NCBI GenBank assembly: GCA_019787685.1
Contig: JAHNUO010000039.1
Coordinates: 62,001 to 126,000, forward strand
Length of the DNA stretch: 64,000 nucleotides
Origin: Chiua virens
Taxonomy: Eukaryota; Basidiomycota; Agaricomycetes; Boletales; Boletaceae
Direction: 5' to 3'
Every line of letters starts with the position of its first letter. Within the stretch, counting starts at the first letter, position 1. The notes under the pieces are model-generated. The model was not told the DNA's origin. It saw only the letters and a program-made list of their open reading frames with translations, and made no database searches. Made by a program: the position numbers and the translations under genes. Shown piece after piece: positions 1 to 10,237 of this stretch.

Positions 1-870
1 GCACGACCAATTTCCATGAAATCGGATGTAATTCGTAAGCGTTCGCGCCATGACGCTCGGCGCACCGGTCCGGACTCCTCCGAGACCCCATCTGCCAGTC
101 CTGGAGCAAGTCGCCGGACTTCACCCACTGTGGAGCCCTCCCCAACCCTTGCACCGGACTCGACCACTCAGCCGACTTATGATTACAGTGAAGAACCGAC
201 CACCCAGAGTACATCGTCCGAGCTCCTGGGAGCACTTGGGCCCGACACACAGAACACGGGTTATAATAACCAATCGAACTACACCCACATATTTAATCCG
301 TTCCCTGGTCCCTATCATCCTGACTACTTGAGTCAGGCCTTCCAGACACCTCCTGATGCACTTCCGTTCTCAAGCGTGGAGACTCTGGAAACGGAGCTTG
401 CCACAAATAACGAGCAGAGAACGACGAAGCGTCGTCGCATGAGCACGGATTCGGCATCGGAACCCCCTTCCTCCGCAGTCTCGTTTTCCTCCTACGCGGA
501 CTCATACTCGGGCCATTCCTCCACTGCATCCCACTCTCGTCGCTCCTCAATGGATTTCCCGTTTTTCTCTTCGTACAGTGTCTTCCGCGGGTCTGGGAAT
601 GCGTTTTGGCACCCGCCAACACTCCCCGCTGATCGGTCTCCTCAACTTATTCACCCTCCCATGCTTCCAGCCGAGGATTCCCCGATGGACTTTTTGCACC
701 CCCCGATGCTCCCGCAGGACGAAGACAATTTCTTCGCCACCTACCTCCACCCCCCCATGCTGCTCCCCGCGGAAGATTCTAACATCCAGCACCAGCATCA
801 GCAGCAGAACCAGCAGGGCTATAATCCCACCCAAGCAGACTTTTATGATTCCGCCATGCAAACCTTTTAA
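1..870 (+). CDS. GATA-type zinc-finger transcription factor, C-terminal part (5' partial)
   Basis: The frame is open from base 1, so the gene starts upstream of the window. The first visible residues (ARPISMKSDVIRKR, then SRHDARR) match the basic tail that follows the Cys4 GATA finger in fungal factors of the AreA/Nit2 kind (R-P-x-S-x-K-x-D-V-I-x-K-R). The finger itself lies outside the window. The remaining ~270 residues are low complexity: Ser/Pro/Thr-rich, a KRRR basic patch near residue 140, and four repeats of an H-P-P-(M/T)-L-P motif near residues 200-255, then a Gln/His stretch before the stop at 868-870. Such tails usually hold activation or interaction segments. The GATA assignment rests only on the short basic tail. 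Which GATA factor (nitrogen, iron or light) cannot be told. No intron is needed in this exon. Confidence 0.6.
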   Translation, partial: ARPISMKSDVIRKRSRHDARRTGPDSSETPSASPGASRRTSPTVEPSPTLAPDSTTQPTYDYSEEPTTQSTSSELLGALGPDTQNTGYNNQSNYTHIFNPFPGPYHPDYLSQAFQTPPDALPFSSVETLETELATNNEQRTTKRRRMSTDSASEPPSSAVSFSSYADSYSGHSSTASHSRRSSMDFPFFSSYSVFRGSGNAFWHPPTLPADRSPQLIHPPMLPAEDSPMDFLHPPMLPQDEDNFFATYLHPPMLLPAEDSNIQHQHQQQNQQGYNPTQADFYDSAMQTF

Positions 871-3240
871 TGGACATTCCGCGACACTTTGCATTCAGGT
901 TTCCACTCGGGTTTCCTCCATCTTTATCTCTCTCTCCTATTTTCCATTGCCCACGTAGATCGCCCACAAAAAAACCGTTTCCGTCTCACCGAGCTGTATC
1001 ATTGCAGATCATGTTGCACTCATTTTCTTGCCACGACGCATCCCCTTCATACTTTCTTCTTTTCTCACTTGCCATATATATTTTGATGCATAACCTCGAT
1101 GGGCTCTCCTTTTCTGTACGACGCGGTTGTAACGGTTGTATCTGTTGTGTTGCCTCATGCGAAGGGCTTCGCGGTTCAAGCCCCCAAATAGTATTTATTG
1201 TTCACGTTCTACATACTATCATTTGTCATTCGCGCGTTGTGTGGCCCATCTCCCTTTTTCCGTTGTCGCTTGATCCATCCACGTTGAACACTTATTACAT
1301 ATCATGTAGCAACCCCCTTTCTCGCGCTGGCAATATATCACCAACCTCGTCCACGGACTACTCGGGTTTTCATTCGGTGCTTATACTGTATTGATATACT
1401 AATCGGTGTTCCGATCTGCGCAATTCTGGAACATGGCGTCGCCTTTGAGTGTTGATCCACTCGGTGATCCTATTCCGTTATACCATGCTCCTATGGCTCA
1501 CGTACTGTCGATGCAATGGCGCCAGCAACTTGGTGCACCAATGGCCTCCCATCAGTCCCATGCGCTTCGACAGGTAGCGATTCTGAGATCCCGTTTTATT
1601 GCCGACATCAAGACATCGGCCGAAAGTGCCTACGCCACGGACGACCGTGACATCTTGCCTGCTTCGCTTCTGCACTGTTTCAAGGCGTCGCTGTCATGGC
1701 CAACGGGAACACGTTCCGCTCGCCCTTCCGCGCGCATGCGAGCCGTCACCCGTCACCCGTCACGGTTGGGCTTGTGGTTCGCGCCCAAAACAAGAACCGT
1801 GACCGTCCAGATCGAACATCGAACGAACATCAAACCAGTAGACATCGAAGCCACCCCTGAGGAAGCGCGTTGGCGCCAGTGCGGACACACGCCCCGGGTA
1901 TGTGCGGATGATCCCATCCACCATCGTGGCTCAAGGAGGGATCCGCCGTGCAGTCGCCCGCTCGGACGAATTAGGATGATGTGATGGATCGGTCGTCCCG
2001 TCTCGTGTTGGTATCGTGGCGTCGGAACAGCCCGGGTGATCCCTACGGTGTTAGTTGGTCTTGCCCCACAGTCGGCTGTGCGCGACGCGGCGTTCGTTGC
2101 TACAGAATGCGGTGAAGACGATCCTACTTGGATTGGGAACGAGACATCTGGGTTTCACGTCGCGTTTTCTCGAGTCCGGCCCCCACATCCAAAGTAGGAT
2201 AGGATCATCGGCGCAGCTAAGGATAGCTACCAATCGTCGAGTGGAGGCGATCAAGAAGATGGAGCTTGGCCTGAAAATTGAGGCATTTATGTCGGAGTCA
2301 ATGATGAGCCGCAGCTCCTCCTATATGAACCAATCCCAGGGTTCGCCGAGGTCCTGGGTAATCAATGTGATATAGGCCTATCACACGAGAAATACCATGT
2401 GGGATAGTATCGATAACCAAAGAGATCGGGCTAGCCTCTCAATGGACCAGCGGCTGGTGTGATCGGAGCGAAACATGCTGCATCATCCGTCGGATGTTTT
2501 CTACGCACATGCTTTCGGGGATCAAGGTGCTCCGAACGTGTGGGACTTGGCCTCGGGGATGTCCATCACAGTGCTGTTGCGGTTGATGGCGCCGAGGTAT
2601 GTCGCCGATCATGTGTTTCTCTGTCAAATTCATCATCATCACCTCCGTGTTCGGGCTTGGCTCACCGTGTAATGTGAGTTGCCAACAGACTGCCAGGTGG
2701 AGAATCTATGGAAAGAGGTTGACAGGTTTCTGGCGCTTCTGTCATTTATCTATCGAACGCGACATACATAGGACCAAAGAGAAGCTGAGTGTTTTGAAAT
2801 GAGAATGTCAAGGCCAGAGCTCCATTATTGTTTCCTGGTGGAATATTGTGAAGGGCATTAAAGGGACGGTTCTGAACGTAGCCGCCCGGACAAGTGTCAT
2901 GTACGAGATCAGATCATGGAAACGTACGTTTTAGTGGCGATAGCTCCGTCTCAATAACAGAAGATTGTGAGGGGCATCGTAACAGAGGGTCACGGTTCTT
3001 GCCACTCCCGGACAGGCAGTGTCGTGTACGAGATGTTGTGGAAGTATACATACTGGTGGCGATGTCTCCGTTTCCTCATCGCCGCGGTACTCCGTATGCC
3101 CTGCATACCAAAGGGTAGGGCAGTAGGCAGTCACGGTTTCTAACACGGAATCGGTAACCAAGCGATATCAAAAAACACGACCGCACGACAAATCATGATT
3201 CGTCTACAAGAGATTAGTATCAGGTAAATTATTTTTCTTG
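871..3240. other. Long gene-poor stretch; no supportable gene
   Basis: 871 to about 1400 is probably the 3' flank of the GATA gene: T/C-rich, with no conserved reading frame. A 192-codon frame at 1406-1984 has irregular composition and no family resemblance I recognise. A frame around 2050-2190 gives a plausible-looking peptide but has no start, splice context or known motif. The rest is non-coding by eye apart from the degenerate direct repeat listed separately. Confidence 0.4.
2848..3085. repeat. Degenerate ~120 bp direct repeat, two copies
   Basis: Two diverged copies in tandem, period about 120 bp. Matching landmarks are GTGA(A/G)GGGCAT, GGACA(a/g)..GTC(A/G)TGTACGAGAT, and GTGGCGAT(A/G)(G/T)CTCCGT. 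A third partial match follows near 3120. The function is unknown; it is probably an old tandem duplication in non-coding DNA. Confidence 0.5.
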
Positions 3241-3249
3241 TGTTGAGCC

Positions 3250-4090
3250 CAACCTTGAGTTTTGCCCTAAGGGGCTTCATCAAGTTCAATAGTTCTCCGG
3301 CTGCAGTGTGTCACTTCCTATTGGTCGAGGCGTTTTTCAGAGCCGGGAACAACTTGTAAAACTCTCGCAATTCGATGACAGGCCTGTCATACAGTATAGC
3401 CATGTCGACCTCTCTGAGAAACGCAGGGAAGACTACAGAAATCTGGAATACCCTCAACTATTTTCTGGAACTTCAGCGAGACCTGTGATGAATATTCGTC
3501 CTCAAAACTTAATCACGGCAAAATGCTTGATTTTCTTACTAGTGTTCAATGTCTGTCTTGTCCGAATCGACGACATCCTTGATGATAATTACCAAAGTGG
3601 ACCAGAAAAGGAAAGGATTCGTGACAGGAACCAAAACTAACGAGCTTTAGTGGAATGATTGGAACAACCCAGTGATATCGCGGCTTAGGGCGAAATGTTG
3701 CAGAAGAGGACCTGAAGAAATGCGGGTGAGGGCTTCTTTCGTATCATCAAGAGACGCAAAACAAACCAGATTTGAGATGTTAATGTTGAGGAAAGCGAGA
3801 AGCGTGTCTTCCTGAGCTGAACGCTCTATACTGTGGACACCTGTGAAATGTGTTATCAGTATGTGGAGCGTGGAAGAAATGAATAACAAAGCACCCTCAA
3901 AGTCGAGAGCGACAATCAACGCTTCGTTTGTTGGAATCACCGAATATCCAAACACCTTCGACAGTTCACATTGCTGATCCGGCGGAAAATCGTCGACAGG
4001 GTTGTTCCAGACGATTGATTTTGCATGATCTTTGAATATTAGGGAATCTTGGTCAAGTAGCTGGGGATGTGAACATCAACGCACGTCCAA
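3250..4090 (-). pseudogene. Large GTPase-like protein (VLIG/GBP-type G-domain family), 3' fragment
   Basis: Read on the minus strand, separate frames give consecutive blocks of one protein: DHAKSIVWNNPVDDFPPDQQC (about 4040-3975), then LIVALDFEG and HSIERSAQEDTLL (3955-3790), FALSRDITGLFQSF, STLVIIIKDVVDSDKT (about 3600-3550), PVIELREFYKLFPALK (about 3390-3340) and LLNLMKPLRAKLK (about 3290-3250). This order fits a G domain of the large GTPase type annotated as VLIG-type in many basidiomycetes, where LDFEG sits at the G3 region. Frames shift several times and a stop (TAG) follows the IIIKDV block, so it looks decayed. The 5' part of the same gene lies at 9245-9740 on the far side of the retrotransposon. 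The family name is from memory of recurring fungal sequences; I could not see a P-loop. Confidence 0.5.
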
Positions 4091-4425
4091 ACGTGACCTT
4101 CTCGTATCCTCACCTAAGGAAAGGGACGCGATTGCGGCGGACAGGTGGAGAAGCATCGTTGTCCCCAGTTGATTCTTCGGGCCAATACATGACATATACC
4201 CTTTCCACTGCACCGACAGATTTCGAAACGCGACAGATTGACGATCTGTGGCGATGCAAAGCTCAGCCACAGAGCTAAGTCTTCGGACGAGCGGAGTTTA
4301 GCGGCACTCACCTCTTTCCTTCGTGCCGCCTGCTCCCCCTCGCACTGCGGGATCACTTGTCCTCAACTTCGTCGCTCACTCACCATCCTTTCCACATCTT
4401 TTCATTCCTTTTCTTTCATTTCGCC

Positions 4426-5998
4426 ATGGCTGACCCCAACCTCGAAATCCGTCCCGACTTTGCAGCTGTTCCGTACCAACCCGTACGCAACGCCATCATA
4501 GCAGCAAACAACCTCAACGACGACGAAGCTATCGCTATCCTCCAGAACGCCTGGGACATGGACCATGATACTCGAGTAGCCGCCTGGAACCAACAACAAG
4601 CGGCCAACCAGCCAAACCAACAACCCCCCCCGCCACCCCCTCCGCAGCCACTACCGCTGCCTCTACCTCCTGCGCAGCAACAACTGCCTCAACCTCCAGA
4701 GGAACCAGTCCAACTCCCGGACCAGCAGGTCCCTGACAAAGGAAAGACCAAGGCCATCGATTTCGACATCAATCGTCCCCCGCCGTCTGTACTTGCCCGC
4801 CGTCCCTCCCAGTATGCTCTCACAAAACTCTCATCCATCGAATACGTCGAACTATGGTACTTCACCCCTGAAGGCTCTGCGGAAGCCTCCTTGCTTCACC
4901 GCACCCAAGCCGATGACACTTTTGGCATCACCAACAACAACAACGTACTCACCTTACGCTCTGTCGCATCTGTGAAAGCTTCGCGCAACGCGCGCGCCGA
5001 CCATGACCTCACCTTTCTCCAATTCCTACAAGGAAAAAACTCCCTCCTCCACTTCGCCAAACAGCTTGGGTGGCCTGCCAAGCACCTCGACAGCATGGCA
5101 CTCTTCTTCTGGAACCTCGAGAACCACCCCCTCCACAGTGCCCCACAGGGAGACCGTGTCATTCTCCATTATGCCGAGCGCATCCGCCGTCAATGGCACG
5201 ACGACATGAAGTATAACCCTGCTGATGCGTTCAATATCGCCATCATCAATGACCCGTTGATGAACTCCATTGCCCTAGAAATTAGCCTCACAGCACAGAA
5301 CCGGGTCACACAAAGAGTCAGTTTATTCCCCATCTTAATTGTGAATTTGTCCTAATAACATTCCCCTCGTGTCATCTTCTTCGTCACTCCAACCCCCTCC
5401 CAACCCTTCCGATGGCCGTGGTATATTCATTACCCCATCGACGTTCGTCATACCCACACATGGGAATGTGCCCATTGATCCACTCCCTCGTGATTAGAAC
5501 GAGCACTCCCACGAGTCCTACCGCTCTCCACCACTTTCACGAAGAGTGCGCCGTGCTTACCTGCACCGCTCTGAGGCACCAGAGTGACGCCGCAATTCCC
5601 GCTCCACCTCCCCGCCACCACCCCAACGCCGATTTCGTGCCACCCAAAATCCCATCCCATCCTCCCCCCCCAAACCTCGCTGCCGCCGCTCTTCCAGTGC
5701 CTCCAAGCATTGCAAATCAGCCTGCCCGGTATGCCTTGGAAGACACCCGCACCGTGTCGGGGAATGCAATGAACCCAAGCTCTGGGACGGCAGTTCAGAT
5801 GCATATGCCCGCCGCTCCACAGAAGGGCGCCTTGTCGACTCCAAAGGAAATGTCTTATGCAGTGACTGGCAAAAACCAAATGGATGCGCCCTCGTACATA
5901 GATCAGCCCGTCATGATTGCTCCGGCTGCGGAGACCCCAGCCATGGTGCTCAGAAATGTCATCGTGCACAGGCGCGGCCGAGCCATAACTCCTTATAA
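4426..5998 (+). pseudogene. Gag-like protein of the Ngaro/DIRS-like element, interrupted
   Basis: The N-terminal part is open from ATG 4426 (MADPNLEIRPDF) to 5355: a Gln/Pro-rich stretch at residues ~60-110, then a conserved-looking core (YVELWYFTPEG, LTFLQFLQGKN, LGWPAKHLDSMALFFWNLENHP, VILHYAERIRRQWHDD). The C-terminal part resumes in another frame at about 5498-5998 and carries two Cys/His clusters: CPVCLGRHPHRVGEC, and C-x2-W-x5-GC with RHDCSGCGDPSHGAQKC, the RNA/DNA-binding end of gag. An intron from GT near 5320 to AG at 5497 would join both parts in phase and remove a TAG (5495-5497), but a TGA at 5585-5587 remains. I therefore call it broken, or dependent on recoding. Both stops are one C-to-T change from a sense codon. 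Confidence 0.65.
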
Positions 5999-7790
5999 GC
6001 CTGAGGCATGGCGGCGCCTACTCCTTTCCACTGATCTACATAACCAATACCCAGACATATACGAAGGACTTTCACACGGCTTCATCGCCAATGTTCCCCC
6101 ACTCACTTCCACCTTCTCCCCCCCTAATAACCCATCTGTTTATGAATTTCGCCACATATTCAATGAAAACCTGCAAAAAGAATTTATCAAAGGACGTTAC
6201 CTTGGTCCGTTCTCCCAACGTGATATCGAGGATGTGCTGGGTCCCTTCCAAACCTCCCCCCTCTCACTAATCCCCAAGCCAGGTAAACCGGGCAAATACC
6301 GCCTCATACAGAACCTCTCACACCCACACCCACCAGCTTCTCCTCCCTCTATCAACTCCCTCATTCGCTCGGACGATTTCCCTTCCTCCTATAGCACTTT
6401 TTCCGTAGTAGCCCTACTCCTAAGTAGCTTGCCACCAGGTTCCCAGGCGGCAGTACGGGATGTAGCTGAAGCTTATCGAACCATTCCCCTGCACCCGTCC
6501 CAGTGGCACGGTCTCATAGTTCGTGTATCAGATTCAACGTTTGCAATTGATACATCATTATGCTTCGGTTTCGGACCCTCTGGTGGTATTTATGGCAAGG
6601 TCGCTGGTGCTGGTGTAGACCTCATGCGAGCTCAGGGTATCGGGCCCATCCTAAGATGGGTTGATGACCATTTATTCATTAGACTCCCGGTATCCAGCAT
6701 ACAACATTATAATCACCAACGTTCACAAGCTGCTGCCCGCATAGCCTCGAACGAAAACCCTATTGTCAAAGGTGGACGCCGTTATTTCATTGGATCCACC
6801 CTTACCAATGGTGAAGCTGAACAATTTGACGAGAACTGCGTGTTCCCCATCAGGGACTTTTCCTCCACCTCCCCCCGTCCTCCAGAGGACCAATTATTTT
6901 CTCATAATTTTGAGGATATAAACCGTATATCAGAAGAATTGGGCATTCCCTGGGAACCTTCCAAGGACTCCCCATTCTCCAACACTCCGACATTCCTTGG
7001 TTTCATTTGGAATATCAATGCTCACACAGTCCAATTAACCGAGACCAAGCGAGAAAAATACATCACTGCGATCCGCGAATGGAATTTACGCCGCACACAC
7101 ATTTTATCTGACGTGCAGAAACTGCATGGCAAACTCGCACATGCCGCATGTGTGATACCCGATGCGAGACCCTATCTCGTAAACCTAGAGCTCATGCTCT
7201 CCATCTTTGGCGACAAACCCTGGCGGCCACGCACCCCACCAAAAGGAACCCATGAGGATATGAAATGGTGGTTAAAAAGCCTCAATTCACCCACCCGTCC
7301 TATATCAATCCCACACCCCCGTCCTCCCTACCAAATAAAAGCCTACTCAGATGCGAGTTCCACCACAGGCATCGGCATCACACTCAATGACAAATGGCGT
7401 GCCTGGTCCCTGTGCCCTGGTTGGAACACAGACGGGCGCGACATCGGTTGGGCTGAAGCCGTTGGCTTCGAACTCCTTATACATGCCATACTCCATTCCG
7501 GCACCACCGACCTTCATTTCCAAGTTTTCGGCGACAACCAAGGAGTCATTGAGGGCTGGCAACGTGGACGCAGTCGCAACCGTCCCATCAATGATGTCTT
7601 CAAACACATTCACCCCATCCTGGCTGACGCAGACTGCTCCACCGTCATCCACTACATACCCAGCGCTCACAACCCAGCCGATGGCATATCACGCGGCATA
7701 TATCCCTCCATACATTCCCTCATCCCAGCCTTCCCTATCCCCCAACCCCTCGAACTCCTACTCCATGACCCATTTACCCACATACACTAG
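5943..7790 (+). CDS. Reverse transcriptase / RNase H of the Ngaro/DIRS-like element
   Basis: The frame is open from 5412, but 5412-5940 is shadow over the gag C-terminus. The first Met after that is at 5943 (MVLRNVIVHRRG). The RT core follows: SPLSLIPKPGKPGKYRLIQNLSHP, AAVRDVAEAYRTIPLHPSQWHG with the first Asp, GFGPSGGIYG, and the catalytic box RWVDDHLF (VDD). RNase H is at the C-terminus: AYSDASSTTGIGITL, VFGDNQGVIEGW and SAHNPADGISRG. It would copy the element's RNA through primer-independent circular intermediates, as known for YR retroelements. It overlaps the recombinase gene by about 25 bases to several hundred, depending on which Met that gene uses. No internal stop is seen, so the protein may be functional. 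Confidence 0.85.
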   Translation: MVLRNVIVHRRGRAITPYKPEAWRRLLLSTDLHNQYPDIYEGLSHGFIANVPPLTSTFSPPNNPSVYEFRHIFNENLQKEFIKGRYLGPFSQRDIEDVLGPFQTSPLSLIPKPGKPGKYRLIQNLSHPHPPASPPSINSLIRSDDFPSSYSTFSVVALLLSSLPPGSQAAVRDVAEAYRTIPLHPSQWHGLIVRVSDSTFAIDTSLCFGFGPSGGIYGKVAGAGVDLMRAQGIGPILRWVDDHLFIRLPVSSIQHYNHQRSQAAARIASNENPIVKGGRRYFIGSTLTNGEAEQFDENCVFPIRDFSSTSPRPPEDQLFSHNFEDINRISEELGIPWEPSKDSPFSNTPTFLGFIWNINAHTVQLTETKREKYITAIREWNLRRTHILSDVQKLHGKLAHAACVIPDARPYLVNLELMLSIFGDKPWRPRTPPKGTHEDMKWWLKSLNSPTRPISIPHPRPPYQIKAYSDASSTTGIGITLNDKWRAWSLCPGWNTDGRDIGWAEAVGFELLIHAILHSGTTDLHFQVFGDNQGVIEGWQRGRSRNRPINDVFKHIHPILADADCSTVIHYIPSAHNPADGISRGIYPSIHSLIPAFPIPQPLELLLHDPFTHIH

Positions 7791-9000
7791 CCCCGCACAC
7801 ACTACAACCCCTGGGCCCGCTAATGCCACTCAGGCGGGTGTATTAAAAATCACCCAACTCGCTGCTCCCATCAATGCTCCCACCCCCAAATCAACAAGAT
7901 CCCTTTCCCCTGTTCGCCCATCTTGCCCAGCACGTGAACGGCTTGTCCGATGGCTTCCCTCTTCCCCTCGTAAATTAGCTCTCCCCTTCGACACCACAGA
8001 TGTCGACCGCATCTATGCCGTAATTCCTTTTGCATGGGCAGAATCTACCAAAGAAACTTATGGTTCGGGCCTCCTCGTTTATCACACCTTTTGTGACTTA
8101 AAACAAATACCCGAGCAGCAGAGAGCCCCAGCCTCTTCTGACCTCATCACGGCCTTCATATCATCCCTTGCAGGCCTTTACGCTGGATCCACTATCATCA
8201 ACTACATCAGTGGCGTGCATGCGTGGCACACGATACATGGTCTCACTTGGTCACACAAATCCGACGAGACTGATGCTCTCATAAAAGCCGCCAAATCCCT
8301 CGCTCCCGCTGCCTCAAAACGTCCACCTCGGGAACCTTACACAATCAACACCATTTCTATTTTGCACGGTTTTTTCAAGCACTCCTCCCCACTGGATGCT
8401 GCCGTTTTTGCCTGTCTCACAACCACCTTCTTTGCCACCGCCAGAACTGGCGAATTCACAGTACCCACAATCACCGCGTTCAATCCTGAGATCCACATCA
8501 CACCGTCACACGTTACGAAACAACAGGATCGAAACGGTGTTGAAATAACTAATTTCCGCCTACCGCGTACAAAAGCTGCCCCTCTCGGAGAAGACGTCAA
8601 TTGGGCCAAACAGGACGGCCTCGCAGATCCCCAGGAAGCGCTGAACAATCACTTTCGTGTCAACTTCCCCACTCCCAATGCCCCCTTGTTTGCATACCGA
8701 TCCCCTAAAGGAATCCTCAAACCGCTCACACGAGCCAAATTCCTTAAGACTCTGGAATCCGTCACCAGCAAAGCTGGATTACCTCGCATCAACGGACATG
8801 GTATCCGCATTGGATCAACCCTCGAATATCTCCTCCGCAACATTCCCTTCGATGTAGTCAAGGTCAAAGGGAGATGGGCAAGCGACGCATTCCTACTGTA
8901 TCTAAGAAGACATGCACAGATCTTAGCCCCATACATGCAAGCCGAATCCGAACTTCATCAAGTTTTTCTTCGTTACACCATTCCCCCGATTCAGAGATAA
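7765..9000 (+). CDS. Tyrosine recombinase of the Ngaro/DIRS-like element
   Basis: The frame stays open from 7351, but the first ~415 bases shadow RNase H; Met at 7765 is the likely start. After a Pro/Thr-rich leader comes a core-binding domain (FAWAESTKETYGSGLLVYHTFCD..., SLAGLYAGSTIINYISGVHAWH). The catalytic domain shows TARTGEFTVPTI (first Arg), INGHGIRIGSTLEYLL (H-x-x-R) and VKGRWASDAFLLYLRRH (terminal Tyr). These give the R...HxxR...Y tetrad of tyrosine recombinases, and the tail AQILAPYM is typical of YR retroelements. It integrates the circular cDNA without target duplication. The frame is complete to the stop at 8998-9000. Confidence 0.85.
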   Translation: MTHLPTYTSPAHTTTPGPANATQAGVLKITQLAAPINAPTPKSTRSLSPVRPSCPARERLVRWLPSSPRKLALPFDTTDVDRIYAVIPFAWAESTKETYGSGLLVYHTFCDLKQIPEQQRAPASSDLITAFISSLAGLYAGSTIINYISGVHAWHTIHGLTWSHKSDETDALIKAAKSLAPAASKRPPREPYTINTISILHGFFKHSSPLDAAVFACLTTTFFATARTGEFTVPTITAFNPEIHITPSHVTKQQDRNGVEITNFRLPRTKAAPLGEDVNWAKQDGLADPQEALNNHFRVNFPTPNAPLFAYRSPKGILKPLTRAKFLKTLESVTSKAGLPRINGHGIRIGSTLEYLLRNIPFDVVKVKGRWASDAFLLYLRRHAQILAPYMQAESELHQVFLRYTIPPIQR

Positions 9001-9194
9001 TCTACAGGGTAAGTCACGATCGCCTCCTACTTTTCGGGTGTACTCGCTTCGCAGCACGCGTCGCCGAACGCTCCTACCGGGTTGGGAACGCAGCTCATCT
9101 CTCACCCGACAGGTCTCGGCTTCTGTCCTAGGCCGGGTAGCGCTACGCGCTTCCGCCCGATCCTCTCTCGCGACTTTTGTCACATCCGCTTCCA

Positions 9195-9229
9195 TGTATT
9201 GTATTTAAGTAGTTTACAAATACAATACA
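9195..9229. repeat. Perfect 12-bp inverted repeat (hairpin) near the retrotransposon end
   Basis: TGTATTGTATTT (9195-9206) and AAATACAATACA (9218-9229) are exact reverse complements around an 11-nt loop. It lies 195 bp past the recombinase stop and within ~20 bp of where the host pseudogene resumes, so it may belong to the element's right end or act as a terminator-like structure. Its role is unknown. Confidence 0.7.
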
Positions 9230-9244
9230 CCACTTCCCCGCTCC

Positions 9245-9740
9245 TCACGAAGCCAGTCCAAAGATGTATAAGCATGATCGACGAATCGGATTTTCTGGGA
9301 TCCGATCAATTTGGTCACATTGTAGAATCGTAAGTAATAGTACATCAATCCCTAACTGGACAGTGACATACATGGTGTCGTCAATAACAACTATGGAGAC
9401 CAAAAGGCGAACAATCTCGTCCTTCCTCCTATAAATTCCGATAGGCCTCACTTGGAGCTTGTCGAGAGCTTTGAAGTTGACCTTTGTCAAAGACACGTAA
9501 GAACCGGGAGAGATCACGTTGACGAAGAGCCGAAGAAACTCTTGAGCGATGATGATCTTGTCCCGGGCTTTGAGGATGTGAGCACTAATCGAAGGTGTCA
9601 TTTGGAAATATACTTAGACGGCTAGTACCACGCTCGCTGATCAAGTCGAGGATGCGATACATTCCTGGGACAGAGGAACACAGATCCTCTCCGGGGAGAG
9701 ATTGCTCTTGAGCCTCTGGTTTCCCTTGAAGCAGGTAAAC
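9245..9740 (-). pseudogene. Large GTPase-like protein, 5'/middle fragment of the interrupted gene
   Basis: The minus strand reads VYLLQGKPEAQEQSLPGEDL then CSSVPGMYRILDLISERGTS (about 9735-9610), then after a probable intron RDKIIIAQEFLRLFVNVISPGSYVSLTKVNFKALDKLQVRPIGIY and KDEIVRLLVSI (about 9555-9395). The order and spacing match the region that precedes the G domain in the same basidiomycete family as 3250-4090, and strand and direction agree. A frame break follows near 9390, and no matching frame is clear in the last ~100 bases before the element. The fragment supports insertion of the retrotransposon into one gene copy. Whether decay came before or after insertion cannot be seen. Confidence 0.5.
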
Positions 9741-10237
9741 TCAGGCCAGTTCTGAAGTTGTCTTTGCGTTACAAAAAGAAAACTTTTTGAGACATGACTT
9801 ACCGAATGCGAATGTGTTGCACTCGGCTACCTACATGTAGCATGGAGACCGATTGGTAGAGAGTGTAGAAGTGGACTGAGCCAACGTGAGCAGTGGGTGA
9901 GAACGCTTAGGGAAAACATACCGGCGAATGTAGGCTCCCACTGGCAGTCATATTGAGCACCTCGAGACCTCAAGATGACTGGGCACCAGGAAGTTTGCTT
10001 ATGACATATTACTTCAGCGACCTAATCTCTGACCTACTTGAGTGCCTATGCTACACAGAGGGACTACCAATCGACTTCAATGCCAACATTGGCACAACGT
10101 GTATTACATACCAGTAGTAACTTGTCTTTCGTTAAGTGAAGTCTGTCCATTCCACATCATTAGTCCTTCACTCAGAAAGTATATAAGCATTCGACGAGAA
10201 CACTCACAGACACATCCGAGGCCATGTTCAACCATTT

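Larger units (their letters stand above)
4091..9244 (+). mobile_element. Ngaro/DIRS-like tyrosine-recombinase retrotransposon
   Basis: Three overlapping plus-strand genes in the order gag, reverse transcriptase/RNase H, tyrosine recombinase define a DIRS-order element. There is no integrase, no LTR pair and no aspartic protease. No DAM-type methyltransferase domain is visible after RNase H, which favours the Ngaro group over DIRS1. The outer limits are bracketed by the split host gene (decayed GTPase sequence ends near 4090 and resumes near 9245). I did not identify the split direct repeats (A1/B1/A2/B2) expected of Ngaro, so the exact ends are unresolved. RT/RH and recombinase frames are intact; gag is interrupted. 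Confidence 0.8.

Noticed and set aside
1150..1195. GGTTCAAGCCCC considered as a tRNA B-box
   Set aside because: No matching A-box or cloverleaf could be built around it.
1406..1984. 192-codon frame with an ATG
   Set aside because: Irregular composition, no motif, no splice context. It may be chance openness in GC-rich DNA.
5412..5942. N-terminal extension of the reverse transcriptase frame
   Set aside because: Another frame in the same DNA encodes the gag zinc clusters; the RT frame has irregular composition until about 5943.
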